Below, piece by piece: positions 25,701-37,816 of a stretch of DNA of 64,000 nt; position 1 is the first letter of the stretch, and each line of letters opens with the position of its first letter. The translations under genes were made by a program, and so were the position numbers. Below the pieces are notes generated by a model. The model searched no databases. It was not told the origin of the DNA and saw only the letters and a program-made list of their open reading frames with translations. The stretch comes from Bolinopsis microptera (lineage: Eukaryota; Ctenophora; Tentaculata; Lobata; Bolinopsidae): NCBI RefSeq assembly GCF_026151205.1, contig NC_087077.1, forward strand, positions 11,027,983 through 11,091,982, written 5' to 3'.

Positions 25701-28700
25701 AATTTACTTAGTAGCTGCAGAGGATAATTATTAACAAGACCCCGGTTTATCTTCTTTGAAGCTGCAGCATAAGGCCCCCGTAGTTACTTTTTTTTAAATG
25801 TAGCATTCATATGAAGCGATACATCATGAAGCTTTGAGCGCAATTCAAATTCAGCTTTCTTATGTATCTAGCAATCATATATAGTCAACTTATGTAGATG
25901 ACCGGTCCCAAATGCCAATAAAAATATTTATATATCGAACGTTCGCTTTTACCTGATTAGTTGACGTATCATTGTATTGCAGGTGATCCTGATTACGTAG
26001 CTGACTCTCATGGTCCTGGTGAGTTTATATATGGTTGCAAGAAGCTTGATAATTCTTATCACATGATCACTATAATTATGTGTCATCATATGGTGATTAC
26101 TTCGATCTTTGAAAAGATTGAACCATACATCCAATATCTTTCCGCATTCATTCTCGTTAAGTTTCTTGAAAAATTATTTACGCTTCGGTTTGTAAATTGT
26201 AAGTTATTACACCGGTAGTTACAAAATAGTGTGTTTTTTGTATTGAAAAAAAAACAATGTGTACCAAGAAGTAACACGATAATATTTCAGAGACAGTGCA
26301 GCTTTTATTTAATAACTCTCCCGTTGAAGAACTGGTCTCTGGATTCGTCCTTACCTTAGTTTGTGTTGTACGCGGTGGAGCCGAGTCAATTAATTGGTTA
26401 GTTTCAGTCTGTCACTATTATAACTAGAAATTATAAATTCGCATTAAAATTATATAGATACAAAATACCATACAATTTAGATTTATCAAAACGGTTATAA
26501 ATGTTTTTGAGCGAAGGGGCCCTTTGAGGTTCTCGCTATCATGGATGGAGCACTTGGGTACAATCTGAATGTCATCAACAACTCTCCTCAAGGTATGAAA
26601 ACGATGAACTACTAACTGGATACGGGATAGAATACCAAACGAAAGTCACAGATATAATCGTGCGTGAAGTTATATCACTTCTAGTAAACAACAACAACGA
26701 ATATATGCCAATAACTCAAAACTTCAAGTGCCAAGCAGAGAATTCAGGGCCTGAGTTTCCAGAAGATTTTAACAACAATTCCACAAACGTTCAACTTCGG
26801 GTGTTTCCAGCTAAAGCTATGATTGCGCCTGAAACTGGAGTTACCCGGGAGGGAGACGAACACGAGATGATGTGCCAGTTCCCTGACAGTAACGTCAAGT
26901 CTGAATACTCTGTTACGTGGAAACTCGACAAAGAGGTTTATAGATCACTCGATCGTATGATAATTGATATTATATGAATGAGTATTTTGTGGATGTCTAT
27001 AATTTTTTATTTTCGTTCATTTTCCATCATGTCCCAGCTTAAAGCCACTGCATTGAGCACAGTTTGAAAATGGCTCACTAAATTTCCTGCAGGCTTTGGC
27101 GGATCGATCAAACTGGTTTACAGTGGAGACAAGTCGGATGGTAATTACCGACCACCATGTAGTGATTAAAACAGAAGTTAAAATGAGTGAGGTGGGATAT
27201 GCCCAATTTATTAGGGCAATTATTATTATCAACCGCGTTTTATAACCATGTTCCGTTTAGATAAAGTCACCTGATTCTCTAACCTCATCGCTTTCAAAAG
27301 TGGGTTTTTAGCAATCAACTATCTTGCCAACCATAGGATTGCTAGTAAGGTAGTAATACTTATGTTGTCATGTGCAACGTTGCATGTATACTAGATCTTT
27401 TCAACATTAAGATTTAATAGCTATTTCATTCAGGTTCATCCAACAGCAAATGGAAAATATTCTTGCTCCATAAAATGGGAAAATGGAGTTATGATTGAAT
27501 CGGAGGAGGTGAAACTTACAGTTTTCCAGTCTATAAGTATAAAAGGCGACCCGAATAAGAATATGTACGACCGCAATAAGAAAGGTAAAGTTTTTAACTT
27601 TTTTGTAAAGGCTCACATTTCATTTCAAAAAAATATAATCCACAATTGGATAGTATAAAAAATATAAAAATACATGTACATAATCCTATCAAGAAACCCA
27701 TACCCTAATTGTCAAACAAGTCCATCAAACAAAAATGTCAATCCGTTACAATCAAAATTGGAGTAAAAACAATTCAATTCGACATTTTAATATTAAATTA
27801 TTATTTCTCCTATTCTGAACCTATTTCAGAAAAAAAACCGGGCAACAGTCTCTTTATTGGTATTGGGGTTGGCGCAGCAGTACTGTTTTTGATCGCAGCA
27901 GCTTTAGTAGTCATACATTACAGGTATGATTTTTTAGTAGCCATGCAGATTTCGAATTATCTTCCAAATCAAGTTATTGGTCCTGTTCTAAAACGTTACA
28001 TGAAATCATGTTCAAAATTTAAGTAATGATAAATTATTGAGTGTTCTACTGGTTCATACTCATGGTAGATTCACCATTATGCACCAGTGACAAAAGGAAA
28101 TCGCGGCATGTACGCAATCACGATTTTCCCCATTATATGCGACAAATTTTATGTATAGTTTAATGTATAGTAGTAGTAGTAGTAGTAGTAAATCTTTCAA
28201 AGTACGAAATATCTCTTTAAAAGAGCATCCTAGGCACCTTATAGATATCAAAACGCATAAAAAAGAAAACAAAAACATCAACCATCTTCTAACTTCTTCC
28301 ACTCCTCCCTATCTAAAGCTAAAAATCTAAGGTCTTCGAAATCAGTCAAATTCTTAAGTCTAATATCAAGATTTCTACTAGTCAAGTCTTTTCTAATAAC
28401 ATCTAATAAGTTTAAACATGGTCTACCCCGTCTCCCTTCCATAAAAATATCAGAATTTATAGCAAATAACATAGAGGTGTATGCTGGTGATTCTTCCTGT
28501 CCTCTTAAGATATGTCCTAACATTCTCCATCGAAACTTAGAGACTCTCACAGACAAGGGAGTGACATAACAACGAGCATAGAGTGCCTCATTAGAAATAA
28601 CCCCAGTAGGCCATCTGATGTTGAGGATTCTTCGGAGGTGTTTGCGATGAGCAATATCAAGTTCATTCAACGAAGCTAGTGGTGCAGCCCAGGAGTTGCA

Positions 28701-31700
28701 GTTGTAGAGTAGAATAGAGACTACTTGTGCCTCGTAGATTTTGATCTTCCTTTGGACTGAAATCTTGCTCTTCATCCAAACTTTCTGAAATTTACTAAAG
28801 GCAACATTACCAAGGAATATTCGATTCTTGATATCCTTAACAGTGCACATCAACGATCCTAAAGTTTTGTTAGAGCGCCACTCTTCATCACCTCTATACA
28901 CTTTTCCAACAATCACCTTGCGTTTAACAGTGGGTTTAGGATCTGCTAAATAAAAATGGACAAATTCAGTCTTGGAAGAATTGATATGAAGGTCCCACTG
29001 CTGGAATATATCTTTAGCGATAGGAAGCATTTCTTTGAGTGGAGCAAGTTCAGTGTTATTAAAGTCAATATCATCAGAGTATCCTGTTTCGAGTGGCATG
29101 AATTCTTCTGAGATAGGAGGATTAGGGATTGGATGATTCACTGGGTAAGGTGTTGATGATACTTGGGAGAGTACAGATCTGAGGTGAATAAGTGCAGCGG
29201 CTTCAACAACAGTAAATAGATTACCTGATAGTGCATCTCCTTGAAATGCTCCAGTTGTGCTTTGGAACTCAATTGATACAGTATTATTGACTTTTACTTT
29301 CAACACTGTGTTTGATAGTAGGAGCCGTACCATCCTAATTTCATCACTAGTACAGCCAGCATCTTCAAGAACATTGAGTACTGTTTCTCTGCTGATGGTG
29401 TCAAAGGCACTTGACATGTCTATACTCATTCTGTGGTAGCTCCAATGCTTTCTAAGTACCACTGAGGTTAGCATACGTTGAGACCAAATTATATCGCCAC
29501 AACTTCTACCTCTCTTGTAAGCACTTTGTGTAGGACCGGTGTACTGATCTAGCTTGCCTTGGATACGTTTTAGGGTAATCATTGACAGTAATTTTCTGGA
29601 GCAGTTTGAGAGGGTGAGAGGTCTGATGTTTGCTGCTGGACCAAGTGGTTTCTTAGGCTTTTGGAGTGGAGTAATGTTGCCTTTTCCAATAGATGTTATG
29701 GTGGTGTTTGTTTCAAATGCGGTATTTATACAGTCTGCATATTTCTGAAATACACTTCTGTTTGCATACTTAATCAATTCACTTGGGATATCATCAGGCC
29801 CAATGGCTCTACCATTCTTCAAAGCTTTAGCAGCTATCTCAACTTCAATAGCAGTAATAGGGTCAGCGAGAGGACTAGGTTGATCAAAGAAAGTGTCAAT
29901 AGGCTCAACTGTATGTTTTGCAGTGAACTTCTCTTCAAAGTGGTTCTTTAGTGTAGCAGCTTTTCCAGTGTCTGTACCTATGAAGTTAGAGTTTTCATCA
30001 TGCACACTTATGGTTGGAGCACGTTTGATACCTGCTAGTTGGCGAGTGGCTGCAAAGTATGCTCTAGAACTATCAGTTTCGTTTATCTCTTCAGCAAGAG
30101 TGTCTGCATGCTCTTCTTGAAGGAGCTTGATTCTCTTATGAGTGTCATTTTGAATACGATTGATTTTGGTACGTATAACTGATCTATCTTCAGAGGTGTT
30201 GTTCTGATTGAGTAGAGCTTGTAGAACTTTCTTTTCATCAGACATCTCTCGAATTTCAAGGTCATTACAAAAGTTTTTAGGGCGTTTCCTAGGAAGGTAT
30301 CCAATACTAACCTCAGCAGCTTTATGTACATTGTGAAACAAACTATTCATTTCTTCCTCAGGGTTAGGATTAACAGGGCTGTCTGTTAGAATATCATTCA
30401 ATGTGTTGTTGTAATGCATTTTAGCAGCAGGATTACTGACAAGGGTTGTGATATCAAAATGCATTTTAGGTTTCTGTTTGGGGAAGACAAGGTGAGCGTC
30501 ACTGAAGTTGAAACGTGTAATAACAATTTTGTGATCAGATTTAACAAGAGTACCCCCATAACTTCGAGAATTCACTAAAAGTTTCTTCAATCGACTGCTA
30601 CATAGGACATAGTCAATTTGAGAGTAGTAGGGCAAAGTGCGATGTGAGTTTTTAGGAGCTGAGTAGTCTTTCATAAAACCAATTCTTGTTGTTATATGAC
30701 GGACAGGGTGCTGGAAGCTAGTGTTGCAAGCAAAAAGTTTTTTATCAACAAGAAAATTAAGAAGATGCTCTCCATTTGAATTCCTCTTTCCAGACCCATA
30801 CATACCCATAAAGTCATTATACCCGAAAACAATATCTGAATGAGACAATTTACCGAGTCGAGAGTTGAAATCTCCAAGAATATATAAGTCCCAACTTGAT
30901 GGGATATCAACAGCTTTGCAAAGAAACTTGTAGAAATAATCACGTCTCTGCGGATACTTATCACAATTTACTTGAGTGTGTCCATAGGCATTGATAACAC
31001 GGCAAAGTCTTGGTTTACCTGATTTACTTGGTATCTCAAGATCTAGATAAGCAACCCTGTCACTGATACTGTTGTAACACTTGATGTAGTTGGTATAGAC
31101 TGAATTTACAAGAAAACCAATACCTGCTTGCCACTTATTGTCAAATTGCTGAAAGTTTATGAAGCGATATTTGTGTGATTTCCCATCATCATCTGTAAAA
31201 TGCAAAACTGAATCCTCAAAGTGACGACATTTTGTTTCTTGCACAGCGAGAATGTCTATTTTACGATAATAGCAATCTCTCAAAAGTTCATCCCGTTTAA
31301 CTGGAGAAGTAATACCCAGGACATTAAAAGTAGCTAGAGTGAAGATTAGTGCTGTGCTTCTTCTTTTGCGTTCTGATGTAGATAATCTACTCTGTACTAT
31401 GTATAGCTTGTTAAAAATCGCGGTATCGCGACTTTAATTGGCCAAAATAATCGCGAAATCCTTTTGTCCCTGTTATGTACCTATATAATACAGGGACAAA
31501 AGAAAATCGCGATTATTTTGCACAAAAATCTCGATACCGCGACAAGCCAAACAGACGACACATAAAATTTGTCGCAAAGAATGGGAAAAATTGCGATCCC
31601 GCACATGCCGCGATTTACTTTTGTCCCTGATATAATAGTGCACGCATCAAATATGAAATGAAATAATAAAGCGAGTTATCATGATCAGGAAAAGACAAAA

Positions 31701-31827
31701 TGGTTCCAATGTAACTGTCAGCTATAAGGATTTTGATGGCGGCAGTAATGGAATTGGAATAGTCATCATGAACGTGCTGAATGGAGGCGAGAGAGCAGAA
31801 GGAGTTTCCTTAACATCGAGAGCATGA
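19794..31827 (+). CDS. repeat-stalk, four-Ig type I membrane receptor, gene 2 (complete)
   Basis: Fourteen exons join in phase to 1312 residues: 19794-19869, 20464-22206, 23268-23792, 23968-24076, 24352-24688, 24770-24880, 25189-25306, 25983-26018, 26291-26396, 26593-26935, 27093-27191, 27434-27536, 27830-27923, 31689-31827. Order: signal peptide (MRRPLLFILASLAFSSVG), acidic 26-residue repeats (about residues 27-606), DSGNTD repeats (to about 780), two tandem two-Ig modules separated by a 12-residue exon, membrane span (FIGIGVGAAVLFLIAAALVV), then a 46-residue tail with VSYKDF, a Y-x-x-hydrophobic motif. Both repeat exons are phase 1-1, so copy changes do not break the frame. It is a paralogue of gene 1. 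Surface recognition or adhesion is inferred from the architecture; the ligand is unknown. The last intron holds a LINE nested in a hAT-type element. Confidence 0.85.
20101..20187. mobile_element. 87-bp hairpin MITE with 8-bp target duplication
   Basis: Inverted ends begin ATGGTGGCTCATGTCCGCC. AAAGGTGT is duplicated at 20093-20100 and 20188-20195. The 8-bp duplication fits hAT-type transposition. It sits in intron 1 of gene 2. Confidence 0.8.
20516..22206 (+). repeat. 22-copy, 78-bp coding tandem repeat (acidic stalk of gene 2)
   Basis: About 22 units of 26 codons, three or four of them 25-codon variants in which VDDT is replaced by VVT. The core is PAVPVDGGSEGSEES. The unit is rich in Asp and Glu and has no Lys, Arg or Cys. 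The plus frame is open across the whole exon and joins in phase on both sides. Confidence 0.95.
23316..23783 (+). repeat. 26-copy, 18-bp coding repeat (DSGNTD) of gene 2
   Basis: Units encode DSGNTD with D/E/G at the first position. Every unit carries a Ser-Gly pair next to acidic residues, the setting recognised for glycosaminoglycan attachment in animal proteoglycans. Exon 23268-23792 is phase 1-1. Confidence 0.95.
23968..25306 (+). other. two-Ig exon module 1 of gene 2
   Basis: Exons of 109, 337, 111 and 118 nt encode two Ig-like domains. Cys and Trp are seen in LSLVC, DSINW, DEYHCQG, MMCQFPDSNV, SVTWKL and GQYSCSITW. It is homologous to the second module, and part of exon b is almost identical to it. 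Confidence 0.85.
26291..27536 (+). other. two-Ig exon module 2 of gene 2
   Basis: Exons of 106, 343, 99 and 103 nt with the same phases as module 1. From LRVFPAKAMIAPET to YSVTWKL it matches module 1 apart from one residue. Confidence 0.85.
28160..31398 (-). mobile_element. RTE-like non-LTR retrotransposon, near full length
   Basis: Single long frame on the minus strand, a short 3' region and a trinucleotide tail (TAG repeats on plus, about 28163-28190) typical of RTE-type elements. The flanks share TATGTATAG on both sides, a probable target duplication. The frame runs open to near the 5' end. Confidence 0.8.
28278..31283 (-). CDS. LINE endonuclease-reverse transcriptase, RTE-like
   Basis: 1001 residues from the first Met. 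In-frame sequence continues upstream to about 31398 and includes the endonuclease start LATFNVLGI, so the true start may lie further 5'. The AP-endonuclease-like domain comes first (VQETK, ILGDFNSRLG, YSQIDYVL, SDHKIV). Reverse transcriptase follows, with NGRAIGPDDIPSEL, MSIDMSSAFDTI, GAFQGDALSG and the catalytic YSDD, where many elements have YADD. The C-terminal region HRKHLRRILNIRWP is shared with the fragments at 33684-34898 and 61621-62270. No stop or frameshift is seen, so the copy may be recent. It nicks target DNA and reverse transcribes its own RNA. It lies antisense in the last intron of gene 2. Confidence 0.85.
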   Translation of the reverse strand: MRDCYYRKIDILAVQETKCRHFEDSVLHFTDDDGKSHKYRFINFQQFDNKWQAGIGFLVNSVYTNYIKCYNSISDRVAYLDLEIPSKSGKPRLCRVINAYGHTQVNCDKYPQRRDYFYKFLCKAVDIPSSWDLYILGDFNSRLGKLSHSDIVFGYNDFMGMYGSGKRNSNGEHLLNFLVDKKLFACNTSFQHPVRHITTRIGFMKDYSAPKNSHRTLPYYSQIDYVLCSSRLKKLLVNSRSYGGTLVKSDHKIVITRFNFSDAHLVFPKQKPKMHFDITTLVSNPAAKMHYNNTLNDILTDSPVNPNPEEEMNSLFHNVHKAAEVSIGYLPRKRPKNFCNDLEIREMSDEKKVLQALLNQNNTSEDRSVIRTKINRIQNDTHKRIKLLQEEHADTLAEEINETDSSRAYFAATRQLAGIKRAPTISVHDENSNFIGTDTGKAATLKNHFEEKFTAKHTVEPIDTFFDQPSPLADPITAIEVEIAAKALKNGRAIGPDDIPSELIKYANRSVFQKYADCINTAFETNTTITSIGKGNITPLQKPKKPLGPAANIRPLTLSNCSRKLLSMITLKRIQGKLDQYTGPTQSAYKRGRSCGDIIWSQRMLTSVVLRKHWSYHRMSIDMSSAFDTISRETVLNVLEDAGCTSDEIRMVRLLLSNTVLKVKVNNTVSIEFQSTTGAFQGDALSGNLFTVVEAAALIHLRSVLSQVSSTPYPVNHPIPNPPISEEFMPLETGYSDDIDFNNTELAPLKEMLPIAKDIFQQWDLHINSSKTEFVHFYLADPKPTVKRKVIVGKVYRGDEEWRSNKTLGSLMCTVKDIKNRIFLGNVAFSKFQKVWMKSKISVQRKIKIYEAQVVSILLYNCNSWAAPLASLNELDIAHRKHLRRILNIRWPTGVISNEALYARCYVTPLSVRVSKFRWRMLGHILRGQEESPAYTSMLFAINSDIFMEGRRGRPCLNLLDVIRKDLTSRNLDIRLKNLTDFEDLRFLALDREEWKKLEDG
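31491..31629. mobile_element. 139-bp hAT-type MITE
   Basis: Ends CAGGGACAAAAG and CTTTTGTCCCTG. The exact 8-bp duplication ATATAATA lies at 31483-31490 and 31630-31637. Situated just before the final exon of gene 2. Confidence 0.85.
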
Positions 31828-32033
31828 ACATTAAACCCTTTGGATGAGTTGGATACCAGCTTGCAAGTTTAATTTCTTGGTTAATTGTTAATGAACTTTT
31901 TTGATCAATCTGGAATCACTCAACATGACAGTAATTTTTTTCAGTGTTTTTATCTTTTTATGCTATTATTTGTTTGTACATGTAGTATGTACGATGTCAG
32001 TCAAATTTCACAGTATCGTTGTTTCCATGTAAA

Positions 32034-32045
32034 AATAAAAATAAA
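32034..32045 (+). terminator. likely poly(A) signals of gene 2
   Basis: Overlapping AATAAA hexamers about 210 nt after the gene 2 stop codon at 31825-31827. Confidence 0.5.
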
Positions 32046-33109
32046 ATCAAGAATGAAACCCTTTTGCCTTTATTGACTTTGATTCCCTTTCCAGTTTAAA
32101 CTTTTTTTAATTAAATTTTATCGATTAGAAAGCAGCACATAAAGTGGATTTACTCTTTTGTCGGTCGAAGCTTAAAAAATGATAAAAGTAAGTTAAAGTA
32201 GCCTTTATTTTTGTCGTTCGTCAGTACTTCAGTATACTACTGCCATGCAGTACACAGGTCACAGTTAATTATAGTAATCCCCCTACTGCAGTAACGGTTA
32301 TATAACATGAAATTAAAATGTTTAATTGACGATGCCAACCTTTTCCAAGTAGCTTTCAATTTCAGGCTACAATCGAGCGTACTAAATCACTATACGGGTA
32401 TATGCCTCACAGAATGGCCAAAAAAAGGAAGGTCTCTCAAAATCACAAAACACACTTTATTCCAGTTTTTATCTCATAAGAAGCTAAGTTGACACTCATA
32501 TTTTTCTTCCCGGGGGTTGATTTAATCTCATAACCATTTTTTCTTTGAGAAAAATTGGCCGGAAAATCTTCCTCCAAAAAAACATGCCTCACAGAATGGC
32601 CAAATCTGAATTTCTATAATTTTTTGATGGAGATACTTTTTAAATTTCTATCACCACACGTTGTTAGAAAACCTATTAAGGAATGGGGTAATAACCTAAA
32701 ACTCACGAAAAAACTGAGCTGTGAAAAATTATTTCACAAACAAAAAAAATGCCTCACAAAATGGCCAATAAAAAATGAAAACGAGAAAATTTTATTTTTC
32801 TAAAATCTTTGGCTCTTGTTTCAGGCATGCTGCTGGTATAAATATGCCTTGTTAACACCCCCATATAGGTGAAATTTCTTAGAACTGAATAAAAAGGGCA
32901 TAATTCCTATACTATACTACACCAAAAATGGACATTTTGTTCATATTCCCTGATTTCATGATTTATAACCTTCATTCGGCCTTAAAAACACTCCATCTGG
33001 GGTGTTATTGTATGATAAATAGCTTGTGAATACTTTAGACCATCAAAACTAACATGTCTACATCAATAAAAGGAGTTTTAAATTTTGGCCATTTTGTGAG
33101 GCATATTTT

Positions 33110-33640
33110 GTCCATTTTGTGAGGCGTGTAGCCATTTTAGCATTTTTTTCTTCCTATATTGAACAATGTTCGTTTTGTTTGATGAATACTATTCTTTAAA
33201 CATCTTCTGTCATACTGGTGCCAGAAGTTCTCACCAAAATGCAAACTTAGTTCAAAAATTTGAAAACTAATTTTGTGAGGCATATTTTGGCCATTTTGTG
33301 AGGCGTGTAGCCATTTTAGCATTTTTTTCTTCCTATATTGAACAATGTTCGTTTTGTTTGATGAATACTATTCTTTAAACATCTTCTGTCATACTGGTGC
33401 CAGAAGTTCTCACCAAAATGCAAACTTAGTTCAAAAATTTGAAAACTAATTTTGTGAGGCATATTTTGGCCATTTTGTGAGGCGTGTAGCCATTTTAGCA
33501 TTTTTTTCTTCCTATATTGAACAATGTTCGTTTTGTTTGATGAATACTATTCTTTAAACATCTTCTGTCATACTGGTGCCAGAAGTTCTCACCAAAATGC
33601 AAACTTAGTTCAAAAATTTGAAAACAAATTTTCAGTGCTC
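33110..33640. repeat. 179-bp tandem repeat, three copies
   Basis: Units start near 33115, 33294 and 33473 and are nearly identical. Each contains the GCCATTTTGTGAGGC tip motif of element T. The third copy runs into the reverse transcriptase fragment. Confidence 0.9.
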
Positions 33641-33683
33641 AAAATTTCAGTCATATTTATGCCAGAAAATGTGGTCCTAGTTA

Positions 33684-34898
33684 ATGATTTCACCACAGGA
33701 AGTTTTGCCAGAAGACATTTGTTTCATATGGTATCCACAACGGACTCAACGAATTCTGATTTCTGTTGTGAAAGAGAAGAGATGGGAGTTCCACAAGATG
33801 GGAATCGACATGAGCTCGGCCTTCGATACCATCAAGAGATCAGTTATCCTGGAACTTTTGGCTGATGCTGGTTGTTGTGAGGATGACATTCGTTTGGCGA
33901 GATACTTGCTCTCCAACACCAAATTGAGGATAAAAATCAACAACACCATTTCCTTAGAGTTTGAAATATCCGAGGGTTCGTTTCAAGGTGATGCTGCATC
34001 TGGTGCATTCTTCACACTGTACTTTGCTGGAGCTTTGTACCATTTCCGTGCAGTAGTGATTACCATTCGGCCTAACCCACCGTTCAACCCCGAGACCCTC
34101 ATGCCTATTGAATGGGAATACGCCGACGATGGCGATTTTGCAGACGAGGATGAGGAAACTCTTAAAGAAATGCTGCCCATATGTAAGGATATCCTTGAAG
34201 AATGGAACCTGTTTGTGAATGAGGACAAAACAGAACATATCCACTTCTACATTGCAGATAAGGACGAGGTAGACGCCAAGGGTGAACCCGTGAAGAACAG
34301 AGAGCCCTGGCGCAACACTATTTCTCTTGGATCCAAGCTCTGCAGTAAGGCTGATATCTCTCGCCGATGCATCCTTGCTTACGTTGCCTTTGAGAAATAC
34401 AGCAAGGTATGGGCAGAGAAATCCCGCATTTCTCTTCCTGTAAAAATCAAGCTGTATGAAGCATTTGTTACCCCTGTTTTATTGTACAACTGTAACAGCT
34501 GGGCAGCTCCACAGAACATTATCAATAAAGTTGATGTGTGTCAACGCAAACATCTAAGACGTATCATCAACATGACCTATCCCCGCATCATCAGCAACAA
34601 GGACTTGTATGCTCGTTGCAATGTAACTCCACTTTCAGAGAGAGTTCATAAATCCCGCTGGAAAATGTTTGGGCACATTCTTCGCAGCGACTGCAACTCA
34701 CCACCACAACTAGCTCTAAATTTTGCTGTTGATAGTATGTCAAATATGAGGGGAAGGATTGGTAGACATCAATGTAATATTTTAAAAACTATTTTAGACG
34801 ATTTGAATAAAAGAAATATTAATTTGAAGAATAGTGACGACTTGACAGACTTAAGGTATTTAGCCTCGAACCGCCAATTGTGGAGAAATTTGTTTTAA
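33684..34898 (+). pseudogene. 5'-truncated RTE-like reverse transcriptase fragment
   Basis: 404-residue open frame homologous to the C-terminal part of the LINE at 28278-31283: GIDMSSAFDTI, SFQGDAASG, YADD, QRKHLRRIINMTYP, RWKMFGHILR. The endonuclease and the first reverse transcriptase motifs are missing, as expected from 5' truncation during insertion. The upstream edge abuts the 179-bp repeat. A short ATA/TAA tail lies near 35085-35096. It is divergent from the full copy, so it belongs to another subfamily. Confidence 0.75.
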
Positions 34899-35654
34899 AT
34901 TTGATTAGTTCGATAATTTCAGTTTTAAGTTCAATTTTTTGCATAATTTTTGATTTTGATAAGTTCAGTTTTAAGTTCCATTTTTTGTATTTATAGTAAG
35001 TTTTCAGTTCTACAAGTCTTTTAAGTAGACTTATCAGGTCTTTAGGATGTTCTGAGTAACTACTTTGGATTTGTGTAAAGTTTGATAATAATAATGGTAT
35101 CCACAAAACCTACCAGTCTTATAGAAAAGATTAGTTACAAAAACATTTACAAATTTGGCCATTCTGTGAGGCTAGCCATTCTGTGAGGCATATACCCGTA
35201 CAGTAGATCTTCGAGATTTTAATAAAGGGCCCCAACAGTTGAAACCAACTGTTTTCGGACGCTGATTCCGAATCACCCCCATGACAGGGTTAAAATGCTC
35301 CCCTGGCGAAAAACTGTCTCGATCACGTGATATGACCGTATTATATATATAAGAAAGTTGGTCTAATTTCTCGTTAGGGTTATATATTAGGGTTTCAGCA
35401 TATGCTTTTGTTAGGCCTAGGGATTAGATTAGGGTTACTGAATTAGGGTTGGCATCAGATTAGAGGGTTTTGGTTTCAAATAGTCGTTTAGGGCCAGCTA
35501 GAGAACAGGTTGAAAAAGTCACGTGACAGTCGAGTGTAGAGTAATTAATCATCATGCATCATCCGGCTACAATCTCAAATCTCATTTGTGGTAGTATAGG
35601 GACAAACAAAATTATTCCTTATTCCATACGAAACGCTGCCCAATCTTATACGTG

Positions 35655-37387
<1,733 letters not shown>

Positions 37388-37393
37388 CTGTGT

Positions 37394-37562
37394 GGTTTGT
37401 ACAACTGACAAGTACACTGAGTGGTTCGTACAACTGACAACTAACAAGTACGCTGTGTGGTTCGTACAACTGACAACTAACAAGTACGCTGTGTGGTTCG
37501 TACAACTGACAAGTACGCTGTGTGGTTCGTACAACTGACAAGTACGCTGTGTGATTCGTACA
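37394..37562. repeat. tandem repeat, unit about 29-36 bp
   Basis: About five units around GTGTGGTTCGTACAACTGAC, directly after the stop codon of the preceding gene remnant. Confidence 0.9.
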
Positions 37563-37816
37563 ACAACTTCAGTTATTTGTCTTCTTTTAACATAAGTATT
37601 TTTGATCCATTTTAATTTCTACAATAATGAATAATGAATTTTAAACTTTACATTACTTTATAATTTTATTCACATTATATCCCAGGTTAAACAAACACCC
37701 AATGTCCCAAGTGTTGGGCCATTTGATAGATTTTGTAATTACTCCTTCAACAAACAACAAAAATATACTTTTTAATTTTATCCACCACAATCAATTTTTC
37801 CTAAAACAATGTCTAA

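Larger units (their letters stand above)
28086..31472. mobile_element. hAT-type MITE split by a LINE
   Basis: Left part 28086-28155 starts CAGTGACAAAAGG, and the right part ends CCTTTTGTCCCTG at about 31472. The flanks are TTATGCAC and TTATGTAC, an 8-bp duplication with one change. Same family as the intact element at 31491-31629. The middle is the LINE at 28160-31398. Confidence 0.65.
32395..35198. mobile_element. element T: TA-type element carrying repeats and a retroelement fragment
   Basis: Inverted ends CGGGTATATGCCTCACAGAA and its complement, flanked by TA. The uninterrupted site is visible in the X copies near 51290. The tip motif GCCTCACANAATGGCC recurs inside, forward on the left and reversed on the right. 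It holds three 179-bp tandem repeats and a 5'-truncated RTE-like insertion. No transposase seen. Confidence 0.75.
32383..35546. mobile_element. family X MITE (copy X1) interrupted by element T
   Basis: The left stub ACTAAATCACTATA at 32381-32394 and the body 35199-35546 match the uninterrupted copies at 51277-51630 and 51757-52123. Its inverted ends are AATCACTNTACAG and TGTAGAGTNATT. Confidence 0.75.

Noticed and set aside
33137-33501. Two identical 61-residue minus frames
   Set aside because: Identical because they lie in the 179-bp tandem repeat; no splice context or domain.
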